DNA from: Accumulibacter sp.
GTDB taxonomy: Bacteria; Pseudomonadota; Gammaproteobacteria; Burkholderiales; Rhodocyclaceae
Reading direction: 5' to 3'
Assembly: GCA_020049495.1 (NCBI GenBank)
Contig: JAIFKU010000035.1
Coordinates: forward strand, 1-64,000
DNA: 64,000 nucleotides
Below the pieces are notes generated by a model, which worked only from the letters and a program-made list of their open reading frames with translations, was not told the DNA's origin and did not search any database. Positions 1-9,269 of this stretch are shown piece after piece; within the stretch, counting starts at the first letter, position 1; every line of letters begins with the position of its first letter. Made by a program: the position numbers and the translations under genes.

Positions 1-163
1 CCTTGAGGTGCACGTGCCCCGGAACAAACTGGGTGAAGGAGTTGACGACAGCGATGATCGGTTTGCCGAAATCGCCATCCTTCATGCCGGTAGCCCGCCA
101 GAGCGAACGTGCGCCGGCCATGTTGCGGCCGTGGGTCGAAGTGCGGGAACGATAGTCAGGCAT
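1..163 (-). CDS. ilvD: Dihydroxy-acid dehydratase, N-terminal fragment (truncated by window edge)
   Basis: Reverse translation of 163..1 gives [54 protein letters not shown], the characteristic IlvD N-terminus. Confidence 0.9.
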   Translation of the reverse strand, partial: MPDYRSRTSTHGRNMAGARSLWRATGMKDGDFGKPIIAVVNSFTQFVPGHVHLK

Positions 164-388
164 GGCCAGTCTCCAGAATAGTAAGGATCACAATCGAGCC
201 CTGTATTCTACCGAAGAAGCGGGCCATTGAGTTTGTGTGAACACGTAGACTCAGAATCCACCGCAGAGTCACAGAGGCGCGGAGATGGCGCAGAGAAAAT
301 CATACATTTTCATGGTTTTGCCTTTCTCCGCCCAGTTTCTGTACCTCTGGTTCTCTACGTTCAAGAAGCATTGATTCATTCAAATCTG

Positions 389-459
389 TCGTTCCCGCGA
401 AGGCGGGAACCCAGTTAAATCAACATTCTGGATCCCCGCCTGCGCGGGGATGACGAATA
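389..459. repeat. Dispersed palindromic repeat (cgttcccgcgaaggcgggaaccca ... ggatccccgcctgcgcggggatgacg)
   Basis: Two hairpin-forming half units (ttcccgcgaaggcgggaa and ccccgcctgcgcgggg); resembles the interspersed CGTCATTCCCGCGAAGGCGGGAAT-type repeats common in proteobacterial intergenic regions. Confidence 0.75.
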
Positions 460-550
460 CTTAGGCATTTCTCCTGTTCATTTGCTCGATCGCCCTGCGC
501 ACGCCCTCAGCTCTGCGCTAGAATCTCTTACTTTCCTGTCTGGCCTGCTC

Positions 551-3500
551 ATGAGCCGCCTTCTGGTCGCCCACTACATCCGCGAAATCAACACGCTGGC
601 CAGCTATGGCGGTTCGCGCGACGAAAGCAGCCTGCGCAAGGCCTTCTCCAACCTGCTCGATGCCTACTGCCGGCCGCGCGATCTGCGCCTGATCGATGAA
701 ATCGAATACATCACGCGCAGCGGCGCCAAGGTATACCCCGACGGCACGCTCAAGGACGCCTTGCGCCTGACGCACGGCTACTGGGAAGCCAAGGACGAAT
801 ACGACGATCTCGATCAGGAAATCGAAAAAAAGCGCGCCAAGGGCTACCCCACCGACAACATTTTGTTCGAAGACAGCCAGCGCGCCGTGCTGATCCAGAA
901 CGACCGCGAAATGCAGCGCGCCGACATGCGCGACGAGGTGGCACTCGACCGGCTGATCACCGCCTTCGTCAGCTACGAACGCCCGGAAATCGGCAACTTC
1001 CGCCGCGCCATCGAGCGCTTCAAGGACGACCTGCCGGCGGTCATCGAGTCGCTGCGCGCCATGATCGAGGTGCAGCAGAAAGCCAACAAGCCCTTTGCCG
1101 GCGCCCTGAAAACCTTCCTCAAGCTCTGCCGCGACAGCATCAACGCCGACATTTCGCCCGAAGACGTGCGCGAGATGCTCATCCAGCACATCCTCACCGA
1201 AGACATTTTCCTGCGCATCTTCGACGACGCCCAGTTCCACCGCGAAAACAACATCGCCCGCGAACTGACGCGCATCGAGGAAACCTTCTTCACCGGCACC
1301 ACCAAGAAGAACACGCTGAAGGGGCTGGAAACCTATTACGGCGCCATTCGCCAGGCAGCGGCGGGGATCGCCGACCACCACGAGAAGCAGGGCTTCCTCA
1401 AGGCCATCTACGAGAACTTCTACAAGGTCTACAACCCCAAGCTGGCCGACCGCCTGGGCGTCGTCTACACCCCTGGCGAAATCGTGCGCTTCATGATCCA
1501 CGGCGCCGAGCACCTGCTGCACCGGCACTTCGACCGCCTGCTGCAGGACAACCACGTCGAAATCCTCGACCCGGCGGTGGGCACCGGCACCTTCGTCTGC
1601 GATTTGATCGAGCACCTCAAGGGCAACCGCGCCGCCCTCAGACACAAGTACCAGAACGAAATCCACTGCAACGAAGTGGCCATCCTCCCCTACTACATCG
1701 CCAACCTGAACATCGAATTCACCTACGCCCAACTCACCGGTGAATACCTCGAATTCCCGCACATCTGCTTCGTCGACACGCTCGACAACCTCGGTTTCGA
1801 GAAGACCCACCGCCACCAGCAGATGGGCCTCGACTTCGGCCTCACGGTTGAAAACACCGCGCGCATCCACAAGCAGAACAAGCGCCGCATCTCGGTCATC
1901 CTCGGCAACCCGCCGTACAACGCCAACCAGATGAACGAGAACGACAACAACAAGAACCGCCTCTACGCCGGCATCGACGAACGCATCAAGGACACCTGGA
2001 TCGCCGCCAGCCGCGCCCAGAAAACCAAGATGTACGACATGTACGCGCGCTTCTTCCGCTGGGCCGCCGACCGCATCGACGGCGACGGCATCATCGCCTA
2101 CATCACCAATCGCAGCTTCATCGACAGCCGCACCTTCGACGGTTTCCGCATGGAAATGGCCAAAGAGTTCAACGAGTGCTGGATCGTCGACCTCGGCGGC
2201 GACGTGCGCGCCAACCCGAAACTCTCCGGCACCACGCACAACGTCTTCGGCATCCAGACCGGCGTCGCCATCAGCTTCTGGATCAAGAAGAAGCTACCCT
2301 CGCCCGCCGGGAGAGGGGCCGGGGCCGGGGGCCGGCGGCGCAAGCCCACGTGCAAAATCTACTACGCCCGCCGGCCGGAACTGGAAAGCGCCGCGGACAA
2401 GCTCGGCTGGCTGGGCGACACGCCGTTCGCCGAGGTTGAATTCACGCACCTCACGCCCGATGACAAAGGCAACTGGATCAACCAGGCCGACAACGATTTC
2501 GACGAGCTGCTGCCGCTGTGTTCGAAGGAAACCAAGGCGGCGAAGACACCGAACAAGGAAAAGGCGCTGTTCAAGCTGTATTCGCTGGGCATTTCGACCA
2601 ATCGGGACGAATGGCTTTACGGTGACAGCCACGAAACGCTAACGGCCAAGACTCGATTCCTTGCCGAGCATTTTGTAAGCCAGAAACCGGCCAAGGAGTT
2701 TGACGAAAGCATCAAATGGTCACGCAATCTGAAACGCCGCTTTGAGCAAGGGCGTTCCGAGCTTTTTGCAGAGCCACATAACCGTCCCGCGCTCTACCGC
2801 CCTTACGTGAAGCGCTGGCTGTACGACTCTCCTTTATTTATTGACGAAGCTGGCTCAAAGGCGGAATTCTTTCCAATCGACGCTCATAATTATGCCATCG
2901 CCGTAATGGGCGAGGCCACTGACAAACCATTTTCGGTTCTCGGCGCGACTGCACCAACCGACCTGCATTACATGGGCGCCGGAGCCAGCGTTCAGATTCT
3001 GCCCCTCTACCGTTACGACTCCGACGGCCACCGCGTCGACAACATCACCGACTGGGGCCTCAGGCAGTTCGAGAAACGCTACGGCAAGGGCGCCGGCCTG
3101 ACGCGCGAAGCCATCTTCCACTACGTCTACGCCGTCCTGCACGACCCGGCCTACCGGCAGAAGTACGCGCTCAACCTCAAGCGCGAACTGCCGCGCATCC
3201 CGCTCTACGCCGATTTCGCGCAATGGTCGGCGCGGGGCAAGACCCTGCTCGATCTGCACATTGGCTTCGAATCGGTGACGCCGTGGCCGCTGACGCGCCA
3301 CGACCTGCCCGGAATGGCCAAGCCCAGAAGCAAACTCAAGGCCGAGCGCGAAGCCGGGCGCATCGTCATCGACGACGCGACGACGCTGTCCGGCATCCCG
3401 CCTGCGGCCTGGGACTATCGCCTGGGCAACCGCTCGGCGCTCGAGTGGGTGCTCGACCAGTACAAGGAAACGCTGCCGCGCGACCCGACCATCCGCGAGA

Positions 3501-3625
3501 AATTCAATACCTACCGCCTGGCCGACTACAAGGAGAAGGTGATCGACCTGCTCGGCCGCGTGTGCACGGTCAGCGTGGAGACCATCAAGATCATCAGCAC
3601 AATGACGCAGAAGGAAAGCCGATGA
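551..3625 (+). CDS. Single-chain type ISP/IIG-like restriction-modification protein: N-terminal PD-(D/E)XK-like segment + N6-adenine methyltransferase + C-terminal target-recognition region
   Basis: ORF 482..3625; preferred start ATG 551 ([16 protein letters not shown]). MTase motifs DPAVGTGTF (motif I) and [11 protein letters not shown] (motif IV, NPPY). N-terminal VYPDGTL...[11 protein letters not shown] fits PD-(D/E)XK. No Walker/DEAD helicase motifs seen. Confidence 0.82.
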   Translation: MSRLLVAHYIREINTLASYGGSRDESSLRKAFSNLLDAYCRPRDLRLIDEIEYITRSGAKVYPDGTLKDALRLTHGYWEAKDEYDDLDQEIEKKRAKGYPTDNILFEDSQRAVLIQNDREMQRADMRDEVALDRLITAFVSYERPEIGNFRRAIERFKDDLPAVIESLRAMIEVQQKANKPFAGALKTFLKLCRDSINADISPEDVREMLIQHILTEDIFLRIFDDAQFHRENNIARELTRIEETFFTGTTKKNTLKGLETYYGAIRQAAAGIADHHEKQGFLKAIYENFYKVYNPKLADRLGVVYTPGEIVRFMIHGAEHLLHRHFDRLLQDNHVEILDPAVGTGTFVCDLIEHLKGNRAALRHKYQNEIHCNEVAILPYYIANLNIEFTYAQLTGEYLEFPHICFVDTLDNLGFEKTHRHQQMGLDFGLTVENTARIHKQNKRRISVILGNPPYNANQMNENDNNKNRLYAGIDERIKDTWIAASRAQKTKMYDMYARFFRWAADRIDGDGIIAYITNRSFIDSRTFDGFRMEMAKEFNECWIVDLGGDVRANPKLSGTTHNVFGIQTGVAISFWIKKKLPSPAGRGAGAGGRRRKPTCKIYYARRPELESAADKLGWLGDTPFAEVEFTHLTPDDKGNWINQADNDFDELLPLCSKETKAAKTPNKEKALFKLYSLGISTNRDEWLYGDSHETLTAKTRFLAEHFVSQKPAKEFDESIKWSRNLKRRFEQGRSELFAEPHNRPALYRPYVKRWLYDSPLFIDEAGSKAEFFPIDAHNYAIAVMGEATDKPFSVLGATAPTDLHYMGAGASVQILPLYRYDSDGHRVDNITDWGLRQFEKRYGKGAGLTREAIFHYVYAVLHDPAYRQKYALNLKRELPRIPLYADFAQWSARGKTLLDLHIGFESVTPWPLTRHDLPGMAKPRSKLKAEREAGRIVIDDATTLSGIPPAAWDYRLGNRSALEWVLDQYKETLPRDPTIREKFNTYRLADYKEKVIDLLGRVCTVSVETIKIISTMTQKESR
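2294..2341. repeat. G/C-rich palindromic repeat inserted in frame inside the methyltransferase ORF
   Basis: ctaccctcgcccgccgggagaggggccggggccgggggccggcggcg, translated [16 protein letters not shown] between FWIKKK and [11 protein letters not shown]; same style as the intergenic repeat at 8413-8517. Confidence 0.65.
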
Positions 3626-4554
3626 GTGAACTCTGGGCCCAGTTGAAGCCGCAACTGGAATCGCTCTCCAAACCGTATCCACACGCCGCCATCGAGCTGG
3701 CGAACGCTCACCGCGACGAGGTCGCACCTTTCCTGGTCGACTGTCTCGAAGCGCTCGTCGCCGATCCGGCGCGGGACGGCGACTACATGTTGCACCTGTA
3801 CGCCATGCACTTGCTGGCGTGTTGGCGGGATACTCGCGCTTACCGGCCGCTGGTGCAACTGGGCCATCTGCCGGAGGACGTCATCGAGGAGCTGCTGGGT
3901 GACCACCTCACCGAAAGCTACGGCCGCGCGCTGGCCTCGGTCTGCGATGGCAATCTGCGTCCCCTGCAGGCGCTGGCCGAGGATGCGGACGCCTGCATCT
4001 GGTCACGCAACGCGGCATTGACGTCGATGACCATTCGCGCGCTCGAAGGCGATGCCGACCGCGACGCACTGATCGACTGGCTGGCCGCGCTTGGCGAGCG
4101 CGAGGCGCAGCGCCTGGGTGCGGTGAGCGCTCAGGCGGGCAACTTTGAATTGATCGACGGCGTCGTCAGCAATGCTACCGATCTTGGCGCGGTCGCCATG
4201 CTGCCGGCGATTCGCCAGTGGTTTGCCGACCGGATTCTGGACGAATCGATTGCCGACGAAAAGTGGGTTGCAACCCATATCGTGCGCAGTCCACAAGAGC
4301 AGCTTGCCGAGTTGCGCCGGCACAACAACAGCTACCTTTCCGATGCCGACACGGAAATGTCGTGGTGGGCCTGTTTCGACGACCGTCCTGCACCGGCCTT
4401 TAAGGCCAGCCCCTCGATCAACGGGCAGGTTTCCGAATGGCCTGCCGAGAAACCGCAAACGATCGTTCGCGACACGCCAAAACTTGGCCGCAACGATCCG
4501 TGTCCTTGCGGCAGCGGGCGTAAATACAAGAAGTGCCACGGCTCGGCGCTCTGA
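3622..4554 (+). CDS. DUF1186-like protein with C-terminal SEC-C zinc motif
   Basis: ATG at 3622 overlaps the MTase stop (ATGA). C-terminus [19 protein letters not shown] is the SEC-C motif; N-terminal region has HEAT-like DUF1186 character. Confidence 0.8.
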   Translation: MSELWAQLKPQLESLSKPYPHAAIELANAHRDEVAPFLVDCLEALVADPARDGDYMLHLYAMHLLACWRDTRAYRPLVQLGHLPEDVIEELLGDHLTESYGRALASVCDGNLRPLQALAEDADACIWSRNAALTSMTIRALEGDADRDALIDWLAALGEREAQRLGAVSAQAGNFELIDGVVSNATDLGAVAMLPAIRQWFADRILDESIADEKWVATHIVRSPQEQLAELRRHNNSYLSDADTEMSWWACFDDRPAPAFKASPSINGQVSEWPAEKPQTIVRDTPKLGRNDPCPCGSGRKYKKCHGSAL

Positions 4555-4735
4555 GGCGCTTGGGAAACGCGAAAATGCAAAGATACCCATTCCACTCACT
4601 TGCAGGTGGCTCTGCACTCCCGATGGTCGATGCGCTGTGCTTATCGGAGCTCCGGCAACTCAGAGCGAATCCGCCGACCTTTTCATCACGTCATACCGGC
4701 GCAGGCCGAAATGACGATTCCAGGCTGAGTTCACC

Positions 4736-5513
4736 ATGCTGATTCACCCGCAGTTCGACCCCATCGCCATTTCACTCGGCCCGCTGGCCATCCGCTGGTA
4801 CGGACTGATGTATCTGCTGGCTTTCTTCCAGTTCTGGTGGCTCGGCAAACGACGCATCGAGACGCATCCGCAACTTGCGCAGGCCGGCTGGACAGTGCAG
4901 CAACTCGACGATTTGCTCTTCTACGGCGTGCTCGGCGTCATTCTCGGCGGCCGCCTGGGGCAGGTACCTTTTTCATCCGCTCGAGATCCTGGCTGTGTGG
5001 AAGGGCGGCATGTCCTTTCACGGCGGCTTCCTCGGTGTGCTGGTGGCGATGGCGCTGTATGCGCGCAAAACGCAACGGACCTGGCTCGACATTACCGACT
5101 TCATCGCGCCGCTGGTGCCACTCGGTCTGGCCACCGGGCGCATCGGCAACTTCATCAATGGCGAATTGTGGGGACGGGTGTGCGACCCGGCCCTGCCCTG
5201 GGCGATGATTTTCCCGCAAGTCGACAATCTGCCGCGCCATCCGTCGCAGCTCTATCAGGCCGGTCTGGAAGGTGTGCTGCTGTTCATCATCCTGTGGCTC
5301 TACTCAAGCGGCACGCGGGCGCGCGGCGCCGTCTCCGGGGCCTTCCTCGTCGGCTATGGCAGCCTGCGCTTCATTGCCGAGTTCTACCGTACACCGGATG
5401 ATGGCATCTTCGGCCTGTCGGATGTCATCAGCATGGGGCAATGGCTGTCGCTGCCAATGGTGCTGATCGGCATCGCTATGCTGCTCCGCGCCGGCCGGCG
5501 GCAGAACTATTGA
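4736..5513 (+). pseudogene. lgt: Prolipoprotein diacylglyceryl transferase, split by an indel
   Basis: Frame of ORF 4736 gives [30 protein letters not shown]...VILGGRLG; frame of ORF 4875 continues [22 protein letters not shown]...[14 protein letters not shown] to 5513. The frames join at about 4957-4975. Confidence 0.9.
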
Positions 5514-5535
5514 TCCGGCCCGCAAATGTATGAAG

Positions 5536-5643
5536 TCGTCACCCCGGCGAATGCGCCCAGCAGGAAGTGCCCTTGGGATGCCGGGGTCCAAGAGGTAAAT
5601 CCATGCCAGCACTAGATACCGGCCTTCGCCGGTATGACGGAAG
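5536..5643. repeat. Dispersed palindromic repeat (gtcaccccggcgaa ... ccggccttcgccggtatgacgg)
   Basis: Shares the gtcaccccggcgaa(t/a)gcg...ggaagtgc unit with 17621-17735; terminal ccggccttcgccgg hairpin. Confidence 0.65.
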
Positions 5644-5781
5644 TTTCATACTTCATAGGGCCGGAGCAATAAGCATTGCCACGTAGCGATCACCGCAAAC
5701 AGGTATTGACCGGGTTTTTATTGGATAATCTTCTTTTTATCAACGCAACTTTGTCGCATCATCATTTAAAGGAAAACTGCA

Positions 5782-6192
5782 ATGAATCTGTCGCACATCG
5801 AACACTTGGGTATTGCCGTCAAAAGCCTAGAAGAAGCCATCCCGTTCTGGGAACAAATGCTTGGGCTCAAATGCTATGCCACCGAGGAAGTCAAGGAACA
5901 GAAAGTCAAGACGGCCTTCTTCAAGATCGGACAAACCAAGATCGAATTGCTCGAATCAACCGATCCCGAAGGCCCGATCGGAAAGTTCATTGAAAAGAAA
6001 GGCGAAGGCATTCACCATCTGGCGATTGCCGCGACAGGGCTTGAAGAAAACTTGGCCGAGCTGGCCGGAAAAGGCGTACAACTGATCGACAAGGTACCGC
6101 GCAAGGGCGCCGAAGGGCTGGATATCGCTTTCCTGCATCCGAAATCCACGCATGGCATCCTGCTTGAGCTTTGCGAAGACAAGAATGCCTGA
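5782..6192 (+). CDS. mce: Methylmalonyl-CoA epimerase
   Basis: 136 aa VOC-fold protein: [24 protein letters not shown] ... EGIHHLAIA ... [14 protein letters not shown]. Confidence 0.88.
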   Translation: MNLSHIEHLGIAVKSLEEAIPFWEQMLGLKCYATEEVKEQKVKTAFFKIGQTKIELLESTDPEGPIGKFIEKKGEGIHHLAIAATGLEENLAELAGKGVQLIDKVPRKGAEGLDIAFLHPKSTHGILLELCEDKNA

Positions 6193-6281
6193 TTGACGGG
6201 CGTGTGGCATCAGGGCCGGATCCCCGGAGCTGTGGCAAGCCGACCGGTGTGCGCGCTTTCAACCCTTAAGGGGACGCTTCG

Positions 6282-7925
6282 ATGACCTGGTTTACTCTGC
6301 CGAAAACACAAGCGGATAACAGCGCCGCCTTCTTCGACTCCGACAGCGCGGCGCGCTGGCTTGCCGGACAACCGCAAGCCAACGCGCCGGCCATGCTGGC
6401 CGAGCTGGTCAGGCAGATTCAGGCCTTCAACAGCTATGAGATGGCGCCGCGCGAGCGCTTCAAAACGCTGGAGGTGTTGCGCAAGACCCTGTTTGCGGTA
6501 AGCGGCGAAGGCCAGCGCCGCTATGAATACAAGCCGCTGCCGCTGCTGCCGGCCGAACAGGCGGCGCTGACTTCGGCGCTCAAGCTCTGGCGTGCTGCTG
6601 CGGTGGCCTACCTGCATTGCCTGCGTGCCTGTCTTGAGGGTGATGCCTCGATCGTCGCCGACAGCGCCAGAGTGGCGCACCGTATATTGGCCTGCCTGCG
6701 CATGGAGCAATTGAACGGCTACCTGGCCGGTGCCGAGCCGGCCGGCGAGTTCTGGCGTCACCTGCATGCCGTACTGGCCTCAGCCGAACAGCTCGGCGCC
6801 GCGCAGGTGCCGGTTGAGGATCGCCTGCTCGGCGAGACCAGCGAATCGACGGTCAGCGGTCAGTACGCCATGGCCCTGCTGCTGCATCTGGCGTGTCCGT
6901 CCGGTCTCACCCGCGGCCAGTTTGCCGCGACCAGCCAATGGCTCGCGCGCTGGCGCGAACTGGCCAAGCTGCTGGACAAGCCTGATTTGCGTCCCAAGTC
7001 GTGCTGCATCACCCTCGATCTGTCACAGGACAAGCCCCTGCATGATCTGCGGCAGGCGCCACGCGCCGGGCGCTGGCTGTCGCTCAACGGGGTCGTGCGC
7101 AAGATGCAGCAACGGCTCGAACTGCTGGCCGCCGGGGAATTCCCGGAGAGTCTCAAGCTGGGCAGCGGACTGTCGTCCGAAGCCTGCGTGGCCCTGCTGA
7201 ATACGCTTTCCGATCGTCTGAGGTTTCCGCTGCAGCCCGTTGCCGAGGTGCCGGCAGAAGCGGCCTCCGTGCTCGTGGCCATCGGTCTGGAAACGATCCA
7301 TCGGGTGCTTGGCGGTAGTGGCCTGAAAGACGACCCGGTGACCTCCTCGGGGCAAGGCAGCAAGCTTAGCGCGGATCAGATCGCCATCTTCGGCCATGTC
7401 GTGCGCGATGCGGAAGTAGTCGTTGAAAAGGGCAACACCGACAGCAAGGTCGAAAACTGGCGGATCATGCAACTGGAACCGGGGCTGCTGCATCTGCTGC
7501 GCCCAGCCGGACGCGGCGAAACGCGCCTCTCGCTCAGAGGACTGCTGGCCATCAAGCTGCCTCAGAACGAGCATTACACGCTGGCCACGATCAGCCGCCT
7601 GCATTCGCGCGGCCTCGATGGTGACGGCAACCTGTGCATCGCCGCCAGCCTGTTTTCCGGAGAGCCGGAACCCCTGATTGCCGAAATGCGCGAGAAACCG
7701 ACCAGCAGGATTTCCCGGCATCCGGCATTTCTGCTGCCGGCGGAGAATGGCGGCCTTCCCTCTTCGGTCCTCTTGCCGGCCGGTCTGACAGGACGTGCCC
7801 TGTCGATCCGTTTTATCGAAGCGCGCCAACAGCATCCGCTCGACCTGCATCTGGACGCGCTGATCGAGCGCGGCAGCGACAACGAGCGCTGGTCCTGGTC
7901 GTGTCCAGGGGGCAACGCCGCCTAG
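6282..7925 (+). CDS. Conserved hypothetical protein (547 aa)
   Basis: Long codon-consistent ORF with ATG start; no confidently recognised domain. Confidence 0.75.
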   Translation: MTWFTLPKTQADNSAAFFDSDSAARWLAGQPQANAPAMLAELVRQIQAFNSYEMAPRERFKTLEVLRKTLFAVSGEGQRRYEYKPLPLLPAEQAALTSALKLWRAAAVAYLHCLRACLEGDASIVADSARVAHRILACLRMEQLNGYLAGAEPAGEFWRHLHAVLASAEQLGAAQVPVEDRLLGETSESTVSGQYAMALLLHLACPSGLTRGQFAATSQWLARWRELAKLLDKPDLRPKSCCITLDLSQDKPLHDLRQAPRAGRWLSLNGVVRKMQQRLELLAAGEFPESLKLGSGLSSEACVALLNTLSDRLRFPLQPVAEVPAEAASVLVAIGLETIHRVLGGSGLKDDPVTSSGQGSKLSADQIAIFGHVVRDAEVVVEKGNTDSKVENWRIMQLEPGLLHLLRPAGRGETRLSLRGLLAIKLPQNEHYTLATISRLHSRGLDGDGNLCIAASLFSGEPEPLIAEMREKPTSRISRHPAFLLPAENGGLPSSVLLPAGLTGRALSIRFIEARQQHPLDLHLDALIERGSDNERWSWSCPGGNAA

Positions 7926-8356
7926 CGCTTGAGCGCCAGAACCAGCACGCCGCCAGCGACCATGGCGATGCCCGTCCAGTCGCGCACGGACGGCCGCTCG
8001 CCGAGAAAGGCAAAGGCGAAGACGGCCACCAGTACCAGGCTCAGCTTGTCGATCGGTGCCACCTTGGATGCCTCGCCGAGTTGCAGTGCACGGAAGTAGC
8101 ACACCCACGAGGCGCCGGTAGCAAGGCCGGACAGCCCGAGAAAGATCCAGGTTTTCGCCGGCAGTTCGAACGGATTGCTCCACTTGCCGGCCAGCCAGAC
8201 AAAGGCCGAAAGCACGACGATGATGATCGCCGTGCGCACCAGCGTGGCCAGATCGGAGTCGATGCCCTGAATGCCGATCTTGGCGAAGATGGCCGTCAGT
8301 GCGGCAAAGACCGCAGAGAGAAGCGCCCAGTAAATCCAGCCGGTCGGTGCAGTCAT
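7922..8356 (-). CDS. EamA-family (DMT superfamily) half-size transporter
   Basis: 144 aa with about five TM segments: MTAPTGWIYWALLSAVFAALTAIFAKIGI...WVCYFRALQLGEASKVAPIDKLSLVLV. Confidence 0.82.
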   Translation of the reverse strand: MTAPTGWIYWALLSAVFAALTAIFAKIGIQGIDSDLATLVRTAIIIVVLSAFVWLAGKWSNPFELPAKTWIFLGLSGLATGASWVCYFRALQLGEASKVAPIDKLSLVLVAVFAFAFLGERPSVRDWTGIAMVAGGVLVLALKR

Positions 8357-8412
8357 GGTGAGGCAACCCTTGGCAATTACTCAACAGTCAGGAATTTAGA
8401 CTAAAAAAATGT

Positions 8413-8517
8413 CCTCACCCACCCCCTCACCCGCAAGAGAGGGGCTTAGAAACCCTCGCCTGTGACCGCAGGGAATGCAAAGCCGGGAGAGGGTGGCGCG
8501 AAGCGACGGGTGAGGGC
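8413..8517. repeat. Intergenic repeat of the cctcaccc...gagaggg type
   Basis: cctcacccaccccctcacccgcaagagagggg ... agccgggagagggtggcgcgaagcgacgggtgaggg; inverted termini cctcaccc/gggtgagg. Confidence 0.65.
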
Positions 8518-8655
8518 CGCTTTGCACTTCTCGAGCATGTCCCCCAGGGGGATTTGAGCCCAAGGCCCCGTTGCCCTCGGGGCATCGAAGGGCTGTGAAT
8601 CCTGCAATTGCAGTGTTGATTAAGCGACGGCCATCCGGCCGGTAGTGCGGGTCAA

Positions 8656-9042
8656 TCAGCCGTAGTTCACCGGGTGCTTGGACAGCCAGTGCCTATCTTG
8701 GGTCGTGCCGATGCGCTTGCCGGCCGCGCGCGCCATGGCCGAGGTCAAGGGGCGCGTTTTCCAGGCGAAGCTGGCGCCAAAGCCCAGCACCGCGCCAAGA
8801 ACCCCCCCGGTGATCACGCCGCGCAGCGGCTTTCGATCATCGGCCAGTACGCCGAAGATGGCCCCTGCCAGCACGCCGACTGCCCCGGCCTGCCACGATT
8901 CCTGTGCGGCTGCCGTCACCATGTCGGTTGTTTCTTCGGCCTGCAGCACCGACTTGCGCGCTTCTTTCGCTCCTTCAATACCTGATTCCACCAGTTCCTT
9001 GCTGTACGCCAAGTTTTCCTTGACCGTTTCGGAAATGCTCAT
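8656..9042 (-). CDS. Glycine-zipper-like small membrane-associated protein
   Basis: 128 aa: amphipathic N-terminus, then GAVGVLAGAIFGVLADD...GVITGGVLGAVLGFGASFAW. Confidence 0.7.
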   Translation of the reverse strand: MSISETVKENLAYSKELVESGIEGAKEARKSVLQAEETTDMVTAAAQESWQAGAVGVLAGAIFGVLADDRKPLRGVITGGVLGAVLGFGASFAWKTRPLTSAMARAAGKRIGTTQDRHWLSKHPVNYG

Positions 9043-9213
9043 CTCGTGACGCTCCTGTCAATAGTGTAGAAAAACCGGCGGTTCTACCCCGCACACTCAT
9101 CAATCCCGGATCACCCGCCCGCAACACACCGCCTGCGGCCCGGTGAGCCCCGGACGAACTCAATGATACCGAATAATGGGTGGCAAGCCACAATTTCCGT
9201 ACACTAATAGCAG

Positions 9214-9242
9214 ACAAAAAACGGGGCGGTCAGGCCGCCCCG
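9214..9242 (-). terminator. Rho-independent terminator of the PFOR operon
   Basis: Perfect 8-bp stem CGGGGCGG-TCAGG-CCGCCCCG (9222-9242) followed on the minus strand by TTTTTTG; 28 bp beyond the stop at 9270. Confidence 0.88.
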
Positions 9243-9269
9243 TCATTAGCTCGAAGTTTCCGTTGCCGT

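Noticed and set aside
518-2239. 573-aa minus-strand ORF opposite the methyltransferase
   Set aside because: High-GC antisense shadow ORF, low-complexity V/D/E/A-rich translation with no motifs; the plus-strand frame has clear MTase motifs.
3223-3621. 5' part of ORF 3223..4554
   Set aside because: Overlaps the methyltransferase out of frame; the real gene starts at ATG 3622 with an ATGA overlap.
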